Positions 1-7,535 of a stretch of DNA of 13,622 nt are shown here, one piece after another. The stretch comes from Filomicrobium sp. Its GTDB lineage: Bacteria > Pseudomonadota > Alphaproteobacteria > Rhizobiales > Hyphomicrobiaceae. The position numbers were made by a program, and so were the translations under genes. Positions within the stretch are counted from its first letter, which is position 1; the number at the start of each line of letters is the position of its first letter. The DNA lies in contig JAJFHK010000265.1 in NCBI GenBank assembly GCA_021775655.1, forward strand, positions 1 through 13,622, in the 5' to 3' direction. The notes under the pieces were generated by a model. The model searched no databases. It was not told the origin of the DNA and worked only from the letters and a program-made list of their open reading frames with translations.

Positions 1-547
1 TAATCAGCGTCATGATCAGCGACAGGTATTCACTGACTTTAGGCAGGAGCTCGATCGCAGCCGTCGAGGCATCACCGACCTGCTCGAAGCCGACCGAGAA
101 CCTCACCAACAGCGGCATCGCGATGAAATAGACGATGCACGCTCCGAGCACGAACAATAGCGGTGTCGCGAAGAGGTAGGGCCGGAAGGCGTCACGCTCA
201 TTGTGGTAAAGGCCCGGCGCAACAAATTTATAAATCTGTAGGGCAACGACCGGAAACGAGAGGAAAGCCGCCCCGAATGCCGCAACCTTGAGGTCGACAA
301 AGAATTTTTCGAGAAGATGCGTGTAAATCGTCTTGGCGTGCTCGGGTCCGACAACACTGACAAACGGCCACAGCAAGATATTGTAAATGTGCTTGGAAAC
401 CGCAAAGCACACAACGAACATCGCAAAGAACGCACCCGCCGAATAGATCAACCGCTGCCGCAGTTCGATCAGGTGATCGAGAATTGGCGCCTTTGAGTCC
501 TCGATGTCCGCATTGTCATTAGCGTTGTGACCAACCGTATCCGCCAT
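1..547 (-). CDS. tatC: Sec-independent protein translocase TatC (3' end cut by window edge)
   Basis: Multi-spanning inner-membrane core of the twin-arginine translocase; with TatB it recognises twin-arginine signal peptides of folded exported proteins. I translated the reverse strand from the ATG at 547-545 and got 182 codons without a stop up to the edge, out of about 250-270 usual for the family. Seen: the conserved N-terminal HLIELRQRLI (residues about 25-34), a first hydrophobic segment (about 36-51), the periplasmic stretch containing THLLEKFFVDLK, a second membrane segment, then the LYHNERDAFRPYLF region and a third hydrophobic segment. The start codon shares one base with the tatB stop (TGATG), so translation is probably coupled. 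The last third, with the remaining membrane helices, lies outside the window. Identification is firm. Confidence 0.96.
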   Translation of the reverse strand, partial: MADTVGHNANDNADIEDSKAPILDHLIELRQRLIYSAGAFFAMFVVCFAVSKHIYNILLWPFVSVVGPEHAKTIYTHLLEKFFVDLKVAAFGAAFLSFPVVALQIYKFVAPGLYHNERDAFRPYLFATPLLFVLGACIVYFIAMPLLVRFSVGFEQVGDASTAAIELLPKVSEYLSLIMTLI

Positions 548-1020
548 CAGGGTCCGGCTCCGCTCGTCTCAGCGTTACTCTTGGCGAGAGGCGCTGGTTC
601 ATTTGTTGCGGTATCGACCTGCTTCGCTGGTTCAGGGTCGTCGAGCGTTTCCAACTTCTGGTCATCATCGACGCTAGTCGACTCGTCAGTTAGGTCGCTT
701 GCATCAATAGAACTTTCAACCGGCGCATCGGTGGAAGGTTCGATTTTTCCGGCATCCAAATCGCGCTCTACCTGCCGTGTGGCATCATGCATGGAAGACG
801 CAACGTCATCCTTGATGCCGGCCACGTCTTTGCGGATCTGATCGAGTTCGGTTTCCCTTATCGCTTCGTCGAATTGCGTGCGGAACTCGGATGCTTGCTT
901 CCTGATCATCCCAAGATATCGCCCCAGCGTGCGAAGCAGGCCAGGCAATTCCTTTGGACCCACGACGATCAGCGCCATGACTCCCAAGATCAGAAGCTCG
1001 CTCCAGCCAATATCGAACAT
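547..1020 (-). CDS. tatB: Sec-independent protein translocase subunit TatB
   Basis: Single-span subunit that pairs with TatC in the twin-arginine signal-peptide receptor. The predicted 157-residue protein starts MFDIGWSELLILGVMALIVV, which carries the conserved Glu8 of TatB, followed by the GPKELP hinge (about 21-26) and an amphipathic helix (LLRTLGRYLGMIRKQ). Residues after about 60 form a charged, then Ser/Thr/Asp/Glu/Pro-rich tail ending in a low-complexity segment, as is common in alphaproteobacterial TatB. I chose the ATG at 1020 over an in-frame upstream start at 1056, because TatB proteins begin directly at MFDIG and a GGAA lies five bases before this ATG. The stop overlaps the tatC start by one base. 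It is separated from tatA by an unusually long, structured 165-base spacer. Confidence 0.96.
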   Translation of the reverse strand: MFDIGWSELLILGVMALIVVGPKELPGLLRTLGRYLGMIRKQASEFRTQFDEAIRETELDQIRKDVAGIKDDVASSMHDATRQVERDLDAGKIEPSTDAPVESSIDASDLTDESTSVDDDQKLETLDDPEPAKQVDTATNEPAPLAKSNAETSGAGP

Positions 1021-1044
1021 GAGTTTCCGGAAGACCACAAAACG

Positions 1045-1069
1045 CCGCCCGGACAAACGAGCCGGGCGG
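1045..1069 (-). terminator. GC-rich hairpin just upstream of tatB (possible attenuator)
   Basis: Perfect 8-bp inverted repeat CCGCCCGG / CCGGGCGG (1045-1052 and 1062-1069) with a 9-base loop. On the transcribed (minus) strand the stem is followed by CGTTTTGTGG, a short broken U-run, so this is at best a weak intrinsic terminator. It ends 24 bases before the tatB start. It could lower tatB/tatC relative to tatA, or protect the 3' end of a short tatA message. TatA is generally needed in excess over TatB and TatC. The pairing is seen; the role is inferred. Confidence 0.35.
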
Positions 1070-1071
1070 AC

Positions 1072-1095
1072 TGGCGAAATTGGCGATACTGGCGA
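1072..1095 (-). repeat. Three TCGCCA repeats with 9-base period
   Basis: The plus strand reads TGGCGA at 1072-1077, 1081-1086 and 1090-1095, so the unit recurs exactly every nine bases (TCGCCA on the transcribed strand). A fourth TGGCGA is at 1175-1180, next to the base of the predicted junction structure. The short array lies between the three-way junction and the hairpin before tatB. No known protein-binding site is recognised; it may be chance or a decayed tandem duplication. Confidence 0.45.
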
Positions 1096-1111
1096 CCCGT
1101 TGCCAGATCGA

Positions 1112-1175
1112 AGACCGGGGCAGTTGATCGACGCGATCTAGTCTTGCTTGCGAAGCTGACTAATTTCCCCGGTCT
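1112..1175 (-). other. Predicted three-way-junction RNA fold in the tatA-tatB spacer
   Basis: Three nested inverted repeats fit together. Stem P1 is 9 bp, AGACCGGGG at 1112-1120 with CCCCGGTCT at 1167-1175. Inside it are P2, GATCG-ACG-CGATC (1126-1138, 5 bp), and P3, an AGTC/GACT outer stem and a GCTT/AAGC inner stem around a 3-base loop (1140-1161, 8 bp with a small internal loop). The linkers are 5, 1 and 5 bases. The element starts 10 bases after the tatA stop. Both strands could form it, but the flanking genes are transcribed leftwards. The base pairing is read directly; the biological role is unknown. Confidence 0.5.
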
Positions 1176-1185
1176 GGCGACTCTT

Positions 1186-1422
1186 TCAACCAGCCTTGGT
1201 GCTCTGCGCCTCAGCCTTTTCCGAAGCATTGGCCTGATGTTCGATCGTTGCCGAACCGTCCTGCTTCTTGACCGGTTCGTCATCGTCGTCAGCCATGCCC
1301 TTCTTGAAGCTCTTGATGCCTTTCGCGACATCGGCCATCACCGAAGAAATTCGTCCGCTTCCGAACAGCAAAACCACGATCACCAGCAAGATGATCCAGT
1401 GTGTGACGCTGAATGTACCCAT
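1186..1422 (-). CDS. tatA: Sec-independent protein translocase subunit TatA
   Basis: Pore- or membrane-thinning subunit of the twin-arginine translocase, recruited by TatBC after substrate binding. The 78-residue product has a short N-terminal transmembrane segment (about 6-21, [15 protein letters not shown]), the FG-SGRI hinge (about 20-25), and an amphipathic helix including [16 protein letters not shown], then an acidic DDDDE patch and a short polar tail: the standard TatA layout and length. TatA rather than TatB is supported by the missing Glu8/GPKELP signature and the FKKGM motif. AGGAG lies ten bases before the ATG. It is first of the tatABC set, but tatB is 165 bases downstream across a structured spacer. 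The 124 bases upstream, to the ABC ATPase stop, show no convincing promoter or terminator to my eye. Confidence 0.95.
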   Translation of the reverse strand: MGTFSVTHWIILLVIVVLLFGSGRISSVMADVAKGIKSFKKGMADDDDEPVKKQDGSATIEHQANASEKAEAQSTKAG

Positions 1423-1546
1423 AAGTCCACAGCTCCTATGCAGCCCAAGGCCGCGAGTTTCCTGTTAAGTTCCAACTATCGCACGAAAGCCGAACACCCG
1501 GCAAGCAGTCCGGCAGGACGATGTTTCCGATAATTTCCATGATAAA

Positions 1547-2608
1547 TCAGGCAGAATCGTCGCTAGCCGCCGGAAATACCAGAAGCCGCGCCGGATCGAC
1601 TTCAATACCCACTTCCGCCCCCTTCGACCAATTTTCATAGCGCGGGGTTCTCACCCGGAGCGGCGCGTCGAAGCCCTGAACCCCAATTTCCAGAAGGTCA
1701 ATATCGCCATGAAAGCGCACGTGCAGGACCCGCCCAGGCAATCCTCGCCCTGACCGATTCACCTCAATGCCGCGTTCACGAATGCATACAACGGCGGATT
1801 CCCCATCCTTAACGCCGGCCGGCGCATCGAGCCGTCCGAGTGGGGTATCGATTTGACCTTGGTTCACGGAATAAGAAACTTCGTTAATTTCCGAAAACAT
1901 CCTGGCGACCAGCAAATCGGCGGGATGATCGTAAAGCGTTTCTGCCTTATCGAATTGCATCACGCGCCCACCGCGTAGAACAGCAATCCGATCACCAAGA
2001 CGCATTGCTTCTTCAGGATGATGTGTCACGATCAGCGACGTCGCCCGCGTCTCCCGCAAAAGCGCCAGCGTCTCCTCCTGCATCTCATCACGCAATTGTA
2101 CATCGAGCCCCGAAAACGGCTCGTCCATCAGCATCACCGAAGGCCTCGGTACAATCGCCCGGGCGAGCGCCACGCGCTGCTGTTGGCCGCCTGAAAGCGT
2201 GCGAGGGTAGCCATCCGCGAATTTTTGCAATCCGACCCGCGACAATACGGCCAGCGCGGAGCGGCGCGCTTCTGCAGGCGGCAACTGCTTCAGACCGAAT
2301 GCAACATTCTCTAGAATCGACAAATGCGGAAATAACGCAAAATCCTGGAACATCAACCCGACCGAGCGCCGTTCTGGCGGCACGAAAGCGTTAGGACCGG
2401 CCACTTCCAGGTCGTTAATGAGAACCCTGCCAGCGGAGGGCGTCTCAATCCCCGAAGCAATCCTAAGTAGAGTTGTCTTCCCACAGCCCGAGGGACCTAA
2501 AAGGCAGACAACTTCACCCGGTGCGATGTCGAGGTCGACATGTTGAAGCGCATAAAAATCGCCGTAGCGCCGCTCGACACCTTCAAATGTCAGCCGCGCC
2601 GCAAACAT
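1547..2608 (-). CDS. ABC transporter ATP-binding protein, Fe3+/polyamine-import type (FbpC-like)
   Basis: Predicted cytoplasmic ATPase of an ABC importer, 353 residues. Seen: Walker A GPSGCGKT (38-45), Q-loop [10 protein letters not shown] (Gln about 88), signature LSGGQ (138-142), Walker B VMLMDE (158-163), H-loop IVTHH (His about 196), then a C-terminal TOBE-like regulatory region (about 230-345). Length and domain order fit the FbpC/PotA/CysA group, and the closest-looking members are ferric-iron ATPases, but substrate cannot be read from the ATPase alone. I start at the ATG at 2608; an in-frame TTG at 2692 would add 28 residues without family support. No permease or binding protein lies in the window, so it must work with partners elsewhere. 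It lies 132 bases after scpB and 124 before tatA, in a position where scp and tat genes would otherwise meet. Confidence 0.9.
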   Translation of the reverse strand: MFAARLTFEGVERRYGDFYALQHVDLDIAPGEVVCLLGPSGCGKTTLLRIASGIETPSAGRVLINDLEVAGPNAFVPPERRSVGLMFQDFALFPHLSILENVAFGLKQLPPAEARRSALAVLSRVGLQKFADGYPRTLSGGQQQRVALARAIVPRPSVMLMDEPFSGLDVQLRDEMQEETLALLRETRATSLIVTHHPEEAMRLGDRIAVLRGGRVMQFDKAETLYDHPADLLVARMFSEINEVSYSVNQGQIDTPLGRLDAPAGVKDGESAVVCIRERGIEVNRSGRGLPGRVLHVRFHGDIDLLEIGVQGFDAPLRVRTPRYENWSKGAEVGIEVDPARLLVFPAASDDSA

Positions 2609-2740
2609 TGCCGCCGCTCGTGCGCCAGACTCTTGGTCCGGCTCAACGGTTTCGGCTTTCAACTGCCGTGAAATCCACTCACGCCACTGCAATGGGCGGG
2701 CCTTCTTTCGTCATTCAAAGAGGAGACAGGCTGGCAAATG

Positions 2741-3727
2741 TCAGCCCGATGACGGCTCCGGCTTATCGGCCCCAGGCATTTCGCGCAAGTCTTCCTCAAG
2801 TCCGTCGGTACTCTCAGCCTCGTCGGCTGCATCAATTTCGGCGATTTCATCCAGGTCCGCCGCAGTTTCAACTACAGGTTCAACTTCGCCCTCTGCTTCG
2901 TCGTCTTCGACACCACTTCCCTCAAGCTCAAGATCGGTCTGATCCTCATCGGCATCGTCTTCGAGCGGCAGTTCGTCAGGCATCAAGGAGGCAACATCGC
3001 TCGGCTGCGGCACACTAAAGTCCGGTGGCAACTGCGCACTCATAAGGCCGGCCCCACGCAGATCTGATAGGCCCGGCAGATCGCCAACGTTATCCATCCC
3101 GAAATGCTCGAGAAAAGATTCTGTCGTGCCGTAGGTCACAGGTCTTCCAGGTGCACGCCGTCTTCCGCGTGGCCTGATCCAGGATGTGTCGAGTAAGATA
3201 TCAAGCGTCCCAGCAGACGTCGAAACACCGCGGATCTGCTCGATCTCCGCACGCGTGACGGGTTGATGATAGGCAATAATCGCCAGCGTCTCGAGAGCTG
3301 CCTTGGACAAACGCCGCTCCTCAACGGATTCCCGTTTCAGAAGGTATCCCAAATCGGCTGCTGTGCGGAAAGACCATTTGCCTGCGACCCTGACAAGATG
3401 CACGCCTCGGCCCTGATAGTGGGCCTGTAATTCCATCAGCAGCGGCAGCGGGTCTTCTCCAGGAGGAAGGAATTCGCCAAGCTTTTGTGCACTCATCGCC
3501 TGCGTGGACGAAAACAACAGCGCTTCGAGAATGCGCAGCATCTCGCCGTGCTCACGTGTCGACGCAGCACTGGCGTTAACGGTCTCCTCGACCACCTCAG
3601 CGGTGACCGCGCTGGAATCTTGAGTGACTTCACAAGCAGCATTTGCCGTAGCTTCAGCGCCGTCGCGGGTGACAAGCCTCAGGACCGGCGGTCCATTGCC
3701 GCCTTGTGGCGATTTCCCTCCAGTCAT
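2741..3727 (-). CDS. scpB: Segregation and condensation protein ScpB, with extended acidic C-terminus
   Basis: Winged-helix (kite) partner of ScpA in the SMC condensin complex that organises and segregates the chromosome. The ScpB core is at about 61-230 and contains EMLRILEALLFSSTQAMS, KAALETLAIIAYHQPVTRAE, IEQIRGVSTSAGTLDILL and the VTYGTTESFLEHFG motif of the second winged helix. The protein is 328 residues, against about 180-250 for many homologues. The extra length is an N-terminal extension of about 58 polar residues and a C-terminal tail in which residues 251-320 contain 32 Asp/Glu and a single basic residue. Its ATG overlaps the scpA stop by four bases (ATGA), so the two are translationally coupled. 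Confidence 0.95.
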   Translation of the reverse strand: MTGGKSPQGGNGPPVLRLVTRDGAEATANAACEVTQDSSAVTAEVVEETVNASAASTREHGEMLRILEALLFSSTQAMSAQKLGEFLPPGEDPLPLLMELQAHYQGRGVHLVRVAGKWSFRTAADLGYLLKRESVEERRLSKAALETLAIIAYHQPVTRAEIEQIRGVSTSAGTLDILLDTSWIRPRGRRRAPGRPVTYGTTESFLEHFGMDNVGDLPGLSDLRGAGLMSAQLPPDFSVPQPSDVASLMPDELPLEDDADEDQTDLELEGSGVEDDEAEGEVEPVVETAADLDEIAEIDAADEAESTDGLEEDLREMPGADKPEPSSG

Positions 3728-4587
3728 TTCTCGTTCTCCCAGACTTCGCCATCCACACGCCTCATATAGATCGGCTGGAAGGGACCATCCTGGCGAAGCT
3801 CGACGAGGCCTTCGCGAGCCATTTCCAACGTCGCGGAAAAAGAGCTCGCACGCACGGTCCTAACTTCCTGCGGATCCTCAATGACAGGCAGGAACTCGCG
3901 CAGAAAACCCTCAAAGTCCGACCACGATCCGGGCACAACCCGCCCTATCAGCTTTTGCAGATGCCCACGAGCATCCTTGATCGACCATACTTTTCGAGCT
4001 TTGACCGTATGCACCGTCCGGATTGTTCGCTGCCGAGAGCCCGCATAGGCCTGAAGAAGATCGTTGACATCGGCACCCCAGACCCGCTGCCGCACCGCCT
4101 TGACCCGCTCAGGCATTCCTCGCGCAAACACGTCTCGGCCAAGCCGCGCCCGCGTCATCAGCTGTGCCGCCCGTTCGCGCATCGCTTCAAGACGCATCAG
4201 CCGAAACGCGAGACGCTGCGCCAGCTCTTCGGCACTTGCAATCTCATCGGATTTGTCGTCCCGCGGCAAGAGAAGCTTGGATTTCAGAAACGCCAGCCAA
4301 GCCGCCATGACGAGGTATTCGGCCGCCACTTCGAGCCGCAGCTTTTGCGCCTGTGCGATAAAGGCGAGATATTGTTCCGCAAGCGCCAGGACGGAAAGGT
4401 TGGCAAGATCGACTTTCTGAGTCCGCGCCAGCGCAAGCAGCAAGTCGAGCGGCCCCTCGAAACCGCCAACGTCGACATTGAGCTGATCGCGCTCAGCCTC
4501 GTCAGGCAGCCGTTCCGGCTTTTCCCAATCCTCCTGCGACGGGCCTTGTAAAGTATCCAATTGGTTTTCAGTTTCATCAACCGTCAT
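3724..4587 (-). CDS. scpA: Segregation and condensation protein ScpA (kleisin)
   Basis: Kleisin subunit that bridges the SMC heads and binds an ScpB dimer. The predicted 287-residue protein has the diagnostic N-terminal GGFEGPLDLLLALARTQK (about 41-58), then helical segments LANLSVLALAEQYLAF and AAEYLVMAAWLAFLKSKLLL, and a C-terminal winged helix with SSFSATLEMAREGLVELRQD that would contact the SMC head. I chose the ATG at 4587; the frame stays open up to a GTG at 4692, but that extension overlaps the nagZ end, looks unrelated to the family and has no intermediate ATG/GTG/TTG. The Shine-Dalgarno before 4587 is weak, so this start is less certain than the gene. It is 67 bases after nagZ and overlaps scpB by four bases. 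Confidence 0.95.
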   Translation of the reverse strand: MTVDETENQLDTLQGPSQEDWEKPERLPDEAERDQLNVDVGGFEGPLDLLLALARTQKVDLANLSVLALAEQYLAFIAQAQKLRLEVAAEYLVMAAWLAFLKSKLLLPRDDKSDEIASAEELAQRLAFRLMRLEAMRERAAQLMTRARLGRDVFARGMPERVKAVRQRVWGADVNDLLQAYAGSRQRTIRTVHTVKARKVWSIKDARGHLQKLIGRVVPGSWSDFEGFLREFLPVIEDPQEVRTVRASSFSATLEMAREGLVELRQDGPFQPIYMRRVDGEVWENEK

Positions 4588-4654
4588 GGTCGCGACAATG
4601 CCTTGATTCGCTTCTCTGGAAACACAAGCGAAACCCTTATCATACTTTGAGAAT

Positions 4655-5671
4655 TCAGGCCCAGCTGCCGCCCAAGACCAGCTCCAGAACACGCTCAGCG
4701 CCTTCGGCGTCGAAATTGTCCTTTTTTACCGTAATCTCAAGGGCCGACTCAAACCTGCGAAGCGCCAGACCACCGAGTTCAGGAGATCCTTCTGCAACTG
4801 CCTTCATCTCGTCCAGCTCACCGTTGCAGTGAAGGACGACATCGCAGCCCGCCGCGATCGCCGCTTCAGCTCGCGACGTCATTGGGCCGTTCAGAGCCTT
4901 CATTGACAGGTCATCGCTCATTAGCAATCCGTCAAAGCCAATCTCGTCTCGGATAACGTTGCGAATTGCCCTCGGCGACGTCGTTGCAGGCGCCTGCCTG
5001 TCAATGGCCGAATAGACGACATGGGCAGTCATCGCCGCCGGCATATCGGCAAGTGCTTTGAACGGAGCAAAATCACTCGCGCGAAGCTCGTCAATCCCCG
5101 TCTCGACAACCGGCAACGCGTGATGACTGTCGCAGCCTGCTCGACCGTGACCGGGGATATGTTTGATAACCGGTACGACACCTCCAGCCATCAGCCCCTC
5201 GCAAACGGCACGGCCAAGTTCGCCGACGCAACTGGGATCGTCTGCGTAGGCCCTGTCGCCGATAATGCCGTCAGCGCCTGGCACAGGTAGATCGAGCACC
5301 GGCGCGCAGTCGCAATTTATACCGAGTCCTCTGAGATCCTCAGCCAGCAGCCGAAACACTGCTCGCGCCGCCGAGATCGCCGCCTCTTTATCTCGCGCAT
5401 AAAGCTTACCGAAGGCCTGTGCGCATGGCAGTTCACGACCAAGCGGAGGCCGCAAGCGCTGAACCCGCCCGCCTTCCTGATCGATCAACACGAGAATGTC
5501 GCTCGTACCGATTGCCCTCAAGCAATCGTCGACCAGCTTACGGATCTGATCCACGGCCTCGCAATTGCGGGCAAATAAGATGACGCCTGCAGGTTGGGTA
5601 TCGCGAAGAAAATCGCGCTCCTCGGCGCCGAGACGGCAACCGGCCAGTCCGGTAATAAAAGCGAAACGCAT
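4655..5671 (-). CDS. nagZ: Beta-N-acetylhexosaminidase NagZ (glycoside hydrolase family 3)
   Basis: Cytoplasmic peptidoglycan-recycling enzyme that removes N-acetylglucosamine from anhydro-muropeptides; in some bacteria its products influence beta-lactamase induction. The 338-residue protein shows IDQEGGRVQRL (about 63-73), the flexible catalytic-loop motif KHIPGHG with the Asp-x-His pair (Lys170 to His183), and the nucleophile motif MSDDLSMKAL (251-260): the GH3 NagZ signature set, at normal single-domain length. I use the ATG at 5671; a TTG one codon upstream is in frame. It begins 12 bases after the SPOR-protein stop, probably co-transcribed, and pairs functionally with that septal peptidoglycan-binding protein. 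Confidence 0.95.
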   Translation of the reverse strand: MRFAFITGLAGCRLGAEERDFLRDTQPAGVILFARNCEAVDQIRKLVDDCLRAIGTSDILVLIDQEGGRVQRLRPPLGRELPCAQAFGKLYARDKEAAISAARAVFRLLAEDLRGLGINCDCAPVLDLPVPGADGIIGDRAYADDPSCVGELGRAVCEGLMAGGVVPVIKHIPGHGRAGCDSHHALPVVETGIDELRASDFAPFKALADMPAAMTAHVVYSAIDRQAPATTSPRAIRNVIRDEIGFDGLLMSDDLSMKALNGPMTSRAEAAIAAGCDVVLHCNGELDEMKAVAEGSPELGGLALRRFESALEITVKKDNFDAEGAERVLELVLGGSWA

Positions 5672-5679
5672 CAATGAGC

Positions 5680-5696
5680 CACGTCAGTAGGACGTG
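5680..5696 (-). other. Small inverted repeat at the SPOR gene stop / nagZ start junction
   Basis: CACGTC at 5680-5685 and GACGTG at 5691-5696 pair over a 5-base loop and span the SPOR-gene stop codon (5684-5686), nine bases before the nagZ ATG. The spacer lacks a strong Shine-Dalgarno, so the hairpin may affect re-initiation. A 6-bp stem is weak evidence by itself. Confidence 0.3.
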
Positions 5697-7480
5697 ATCC
5701 AACAACTTGGATACCCAGCGCTCTTCAGCTCCTTGCACAGCGCATTCGCGCTCTCTCTGGAAGAAGGCGGCCCAACCATCAGCCTGTGATAGTTACCCTT
5801 CGCTCCAAGGTTGGCTTCACGCACATCCGGGGTCCGGTTGTTGAGCACCTTGCCGTAGTTTTGCTGAATGTCTGCAAACGTCTTTAACGCGTCAAGCCGG
5901 CTTGTTGCCGACACGGGAACCGAAGCAAGAACCGCCACATAACCCTTGCCACCAGCTGTTGGTGCAGACCTGGGTGCAGCCGGAGGTTTCGGCCGTGTCT
6001 TCGCAACCGGTACTGATCTAGGAGGCGGAGTTACGACGGCCACCTTGTTAGGTGCTTTCGGCGGCGGCGAAACAGCGGGTAGTGACTTGGGAGGTTCAGT
6101 GATGGAGACCGGGCGCACGGGCGACAAGGCATTTGCTGTGGCTTTCGGCGGGCTGACAACAATAGGGCCACCGGCTTGCGACCGTGCAGCCTGTTGGGCT
6201 GCCCGTTGACCGGCAAATCCATCTACCACCGTCAGTCCAGGTACAGAAACCACAGGCTGGGATGGGGCGCTTCCTGCAGGCTCTGATGGCTTTCCAGTCT
6301 CTACGACCCGGCCATCGCGTCCGATCATCATCGTCGAAACGCGCCGCGAACCATCGGCGTTTGTCGATGCGCGCCCGTCTCTGCTGATGCGCTGCATCAC
6401 CTTCGAATCGGTGTGGTCAAACTTCCGCCCGCCCGGGTTATCGGGTCGCGCTTTATTCGCAAGCCCATCCCCGCGGACGACCGGGGGACCGCCGGCGACG
6501 TCAATACCGCCGACTCCGAATGTCTTATAGCCGTATGCCAACCCGGCACCGACCACGACCGCGCCGACAAGACCGCCAACAATCATCATCAAGCGCGAGC
6601 GACCCGACTGAGGCTCATCTTCCGCGTCGTACTCTTCGTCGTAGTCGTCATACTCTTCGTTGACCGCAACGTGTTGAGCGCCTGCGACAAGCGCCGGATC
6701 AACTGGTTGCCCGTATTGGTCCGTCGGATATGCATAAGGATCGGCGGGATAGGCGCCAGCTGGATAACCTCCATCCGCTCCTGCAATTCCAGCTTCACCC
6801 CATTGATCGCCTGGGTAAGGTTGTGGCTCCTGCGCATATCGCGGGTCTGGATGATAGCTTGGCTGTTGCGGATAATGCCCGGCATCACCGCGCGCATACC
6901 CACCCTGCGATGGCTGTGTCGAGGGCCATCCATCTTCGTGGTTGCTGCCCCTCAGCTGCGGTTCCGCCTGTGGTGCACCATAGCCGTTTCCAAATACAGG
7001 TCGCCCGGTATTGGGGTCCGGTGCAACGCTCGGTGGCACATAGGCCTCAAATTGCGCTGCATATGGGCTTCCCTGCCCACCCTGCTCAGGCGGGGCATCA
7101 TATCCGCGGTTTTCGTGCCCCTGGGCTGGTGGCGGCGCAAAGGCGTCTTCAGGATAAGGCGCTTGAGGCTGGCCGCCAACGGCGCGACCGTAGGGATCTG
7201 TATACGTATCATGACCATGGGGCGCCTGCGGATAACCATGCTGCGGCTGCTGCCACTCGTGACCGTTATGGTATCCATCGGCAGCAGCTTGCCCACTGCC
7301 ATGTTCATCGTGCCCCCAGGAGGTTCCCTGAGGCGGGTGCTGAGGGTGCTGCGGTTGAGCGGGTGGCCAGGATAATGCCGGCTCATCATGCGGGTGTTGT
7401 GGATCGTGGCGGCGACCGTCAGCCGGTGCTGGACGTTGCGGCGGGAATCCAGCCCGCTGTCTCCCGTTTGAATTCGACAT
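5684..7480 (-). CDS. Bitopic inner-membrane protein with C-terminal SPOR domain
   Basis: A 598-residue protein anchored by one transmembrane segment (about 297-320, MMIVGGLVGAVVVGAGLAYG). The roughly 290 residues before it are predicted cytoplasmic and disordered: rich in Pro, Gln, His, Gly and Tyr, ending in a Tyr/Asp/Glu patch (EEYDDYDEEYDAEDE). After the membrane come a Pro/Lys/Val-rich linker and a SPOR-like domain (about 512-598: GYVAVLASVPVSATSRLDAL, NYHRLMVGPPSSRESANALC). SPOR domains bind peptidoglycan stripped of stem peptides, mainly at division sites, so a septal envelope role is likely. The ATG at 7480 is preceded by GAGGGG eight bases away; an in-frame GTG at 7489 is less likely. 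It lies between argS and nagZ, a known alphaproteobacterial arrangement. The precise function is not known to me. Confidence 0.9.
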   Translation of the reverse strand: MSNSNGRQRAGFPPQRPAPADGRRHDPQHPHDEPALSWPPAQPQHPQHPPQGTSWGHDEHGSGQAAADGYHNGHEWQQPQHGYPQAPHGHDTYTDPYGRAVGGQPQAPYPEDAFAPPPAQGHENRGYDAPPEQGGQGSPYAAQFEAYVPPSVAPDPNTGRPVFGNGYGAPQAEPQLRGSNHEDGWPSTQPSQGGYARGDAGHYPQQPSYHPDPRYAQEPQPYPGDQWGEAGIAGADGGYPAGAYPADPYAYPTDQYGQPVDPALVAGAQHVAVNEEYDDYDEEYDAEDEPQSGRSRLMMIVGGLVGAVVVGAGLAYGYKTFGVGGIDVAGGPPVVRGDGLANKARPDNPGGRKFDHTDSKVMQRISRDGRASTNADGSRRVSTMMIGRDGRVVETGKPSEPAGSAPSQPVVSVPGLTVVDGFAGQRAAQQAARSQAGGPIVVSPPKATANALSPVRPVSITEPPKSLPAVSPPPKAPNKVAVVTPPPRSVPVAKTRPKPPAAPRSAPTAGGKGYVAVLASVPVSATSRLDALKTFADIQQNYGKVLNNRTPDVREANLGAKGNYHRLMVGPPSSRESANALCKELKSAGYPSCWITSY

Positions 7481-7535
7481 GTGGCGCACCCCTCATTACC
7501 GTCCGCGCGGGCCACTTTGGCTCTGCGGTGCGGCG

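Noticed and set aside
1112..1175. tRNA or tRNA-like gene in the tatA-tatB spacer
   Set aside because: The fold has a 9-bp closing stem and only two inner arms. There is no T-loop GTTCRA-type sequence, no anticodon arm and no CCA position.
787..1533. Plus-strand open frame of 248 codons covering tatB and tatA
   Set aside because: It is antisense to two recognisable Tat genes and crosses their spacer; the product looks like random reverse-strand translation.
2609..2692. Longer N-terminus of the ABC ATPase from a TTG at 2692
   Set aside because: The added 28 residues show no family similarity, whereas the ATG at 2608 gives the usual start of an FbpC-type ATPase.
3706..4551. Plus-strand open frame of 281 codons
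   Set aside because: Antisense to scpA, which carries clear kleisin motifs. The translation shows no recognisable domain.
6413..7375. Long plus-strand open frame (320 codons), with a second long frame at 6730-7557
   Set aside because: Both lie antisense to the SPOR gene, whose low-complexity, codon-biased sequence leaves opposite frames open. The translations are Arg/Ile-rich or His/Arg-rich with no domain, while the minus-strand gene has a membrane span, SPOR domain and good ribosome site.
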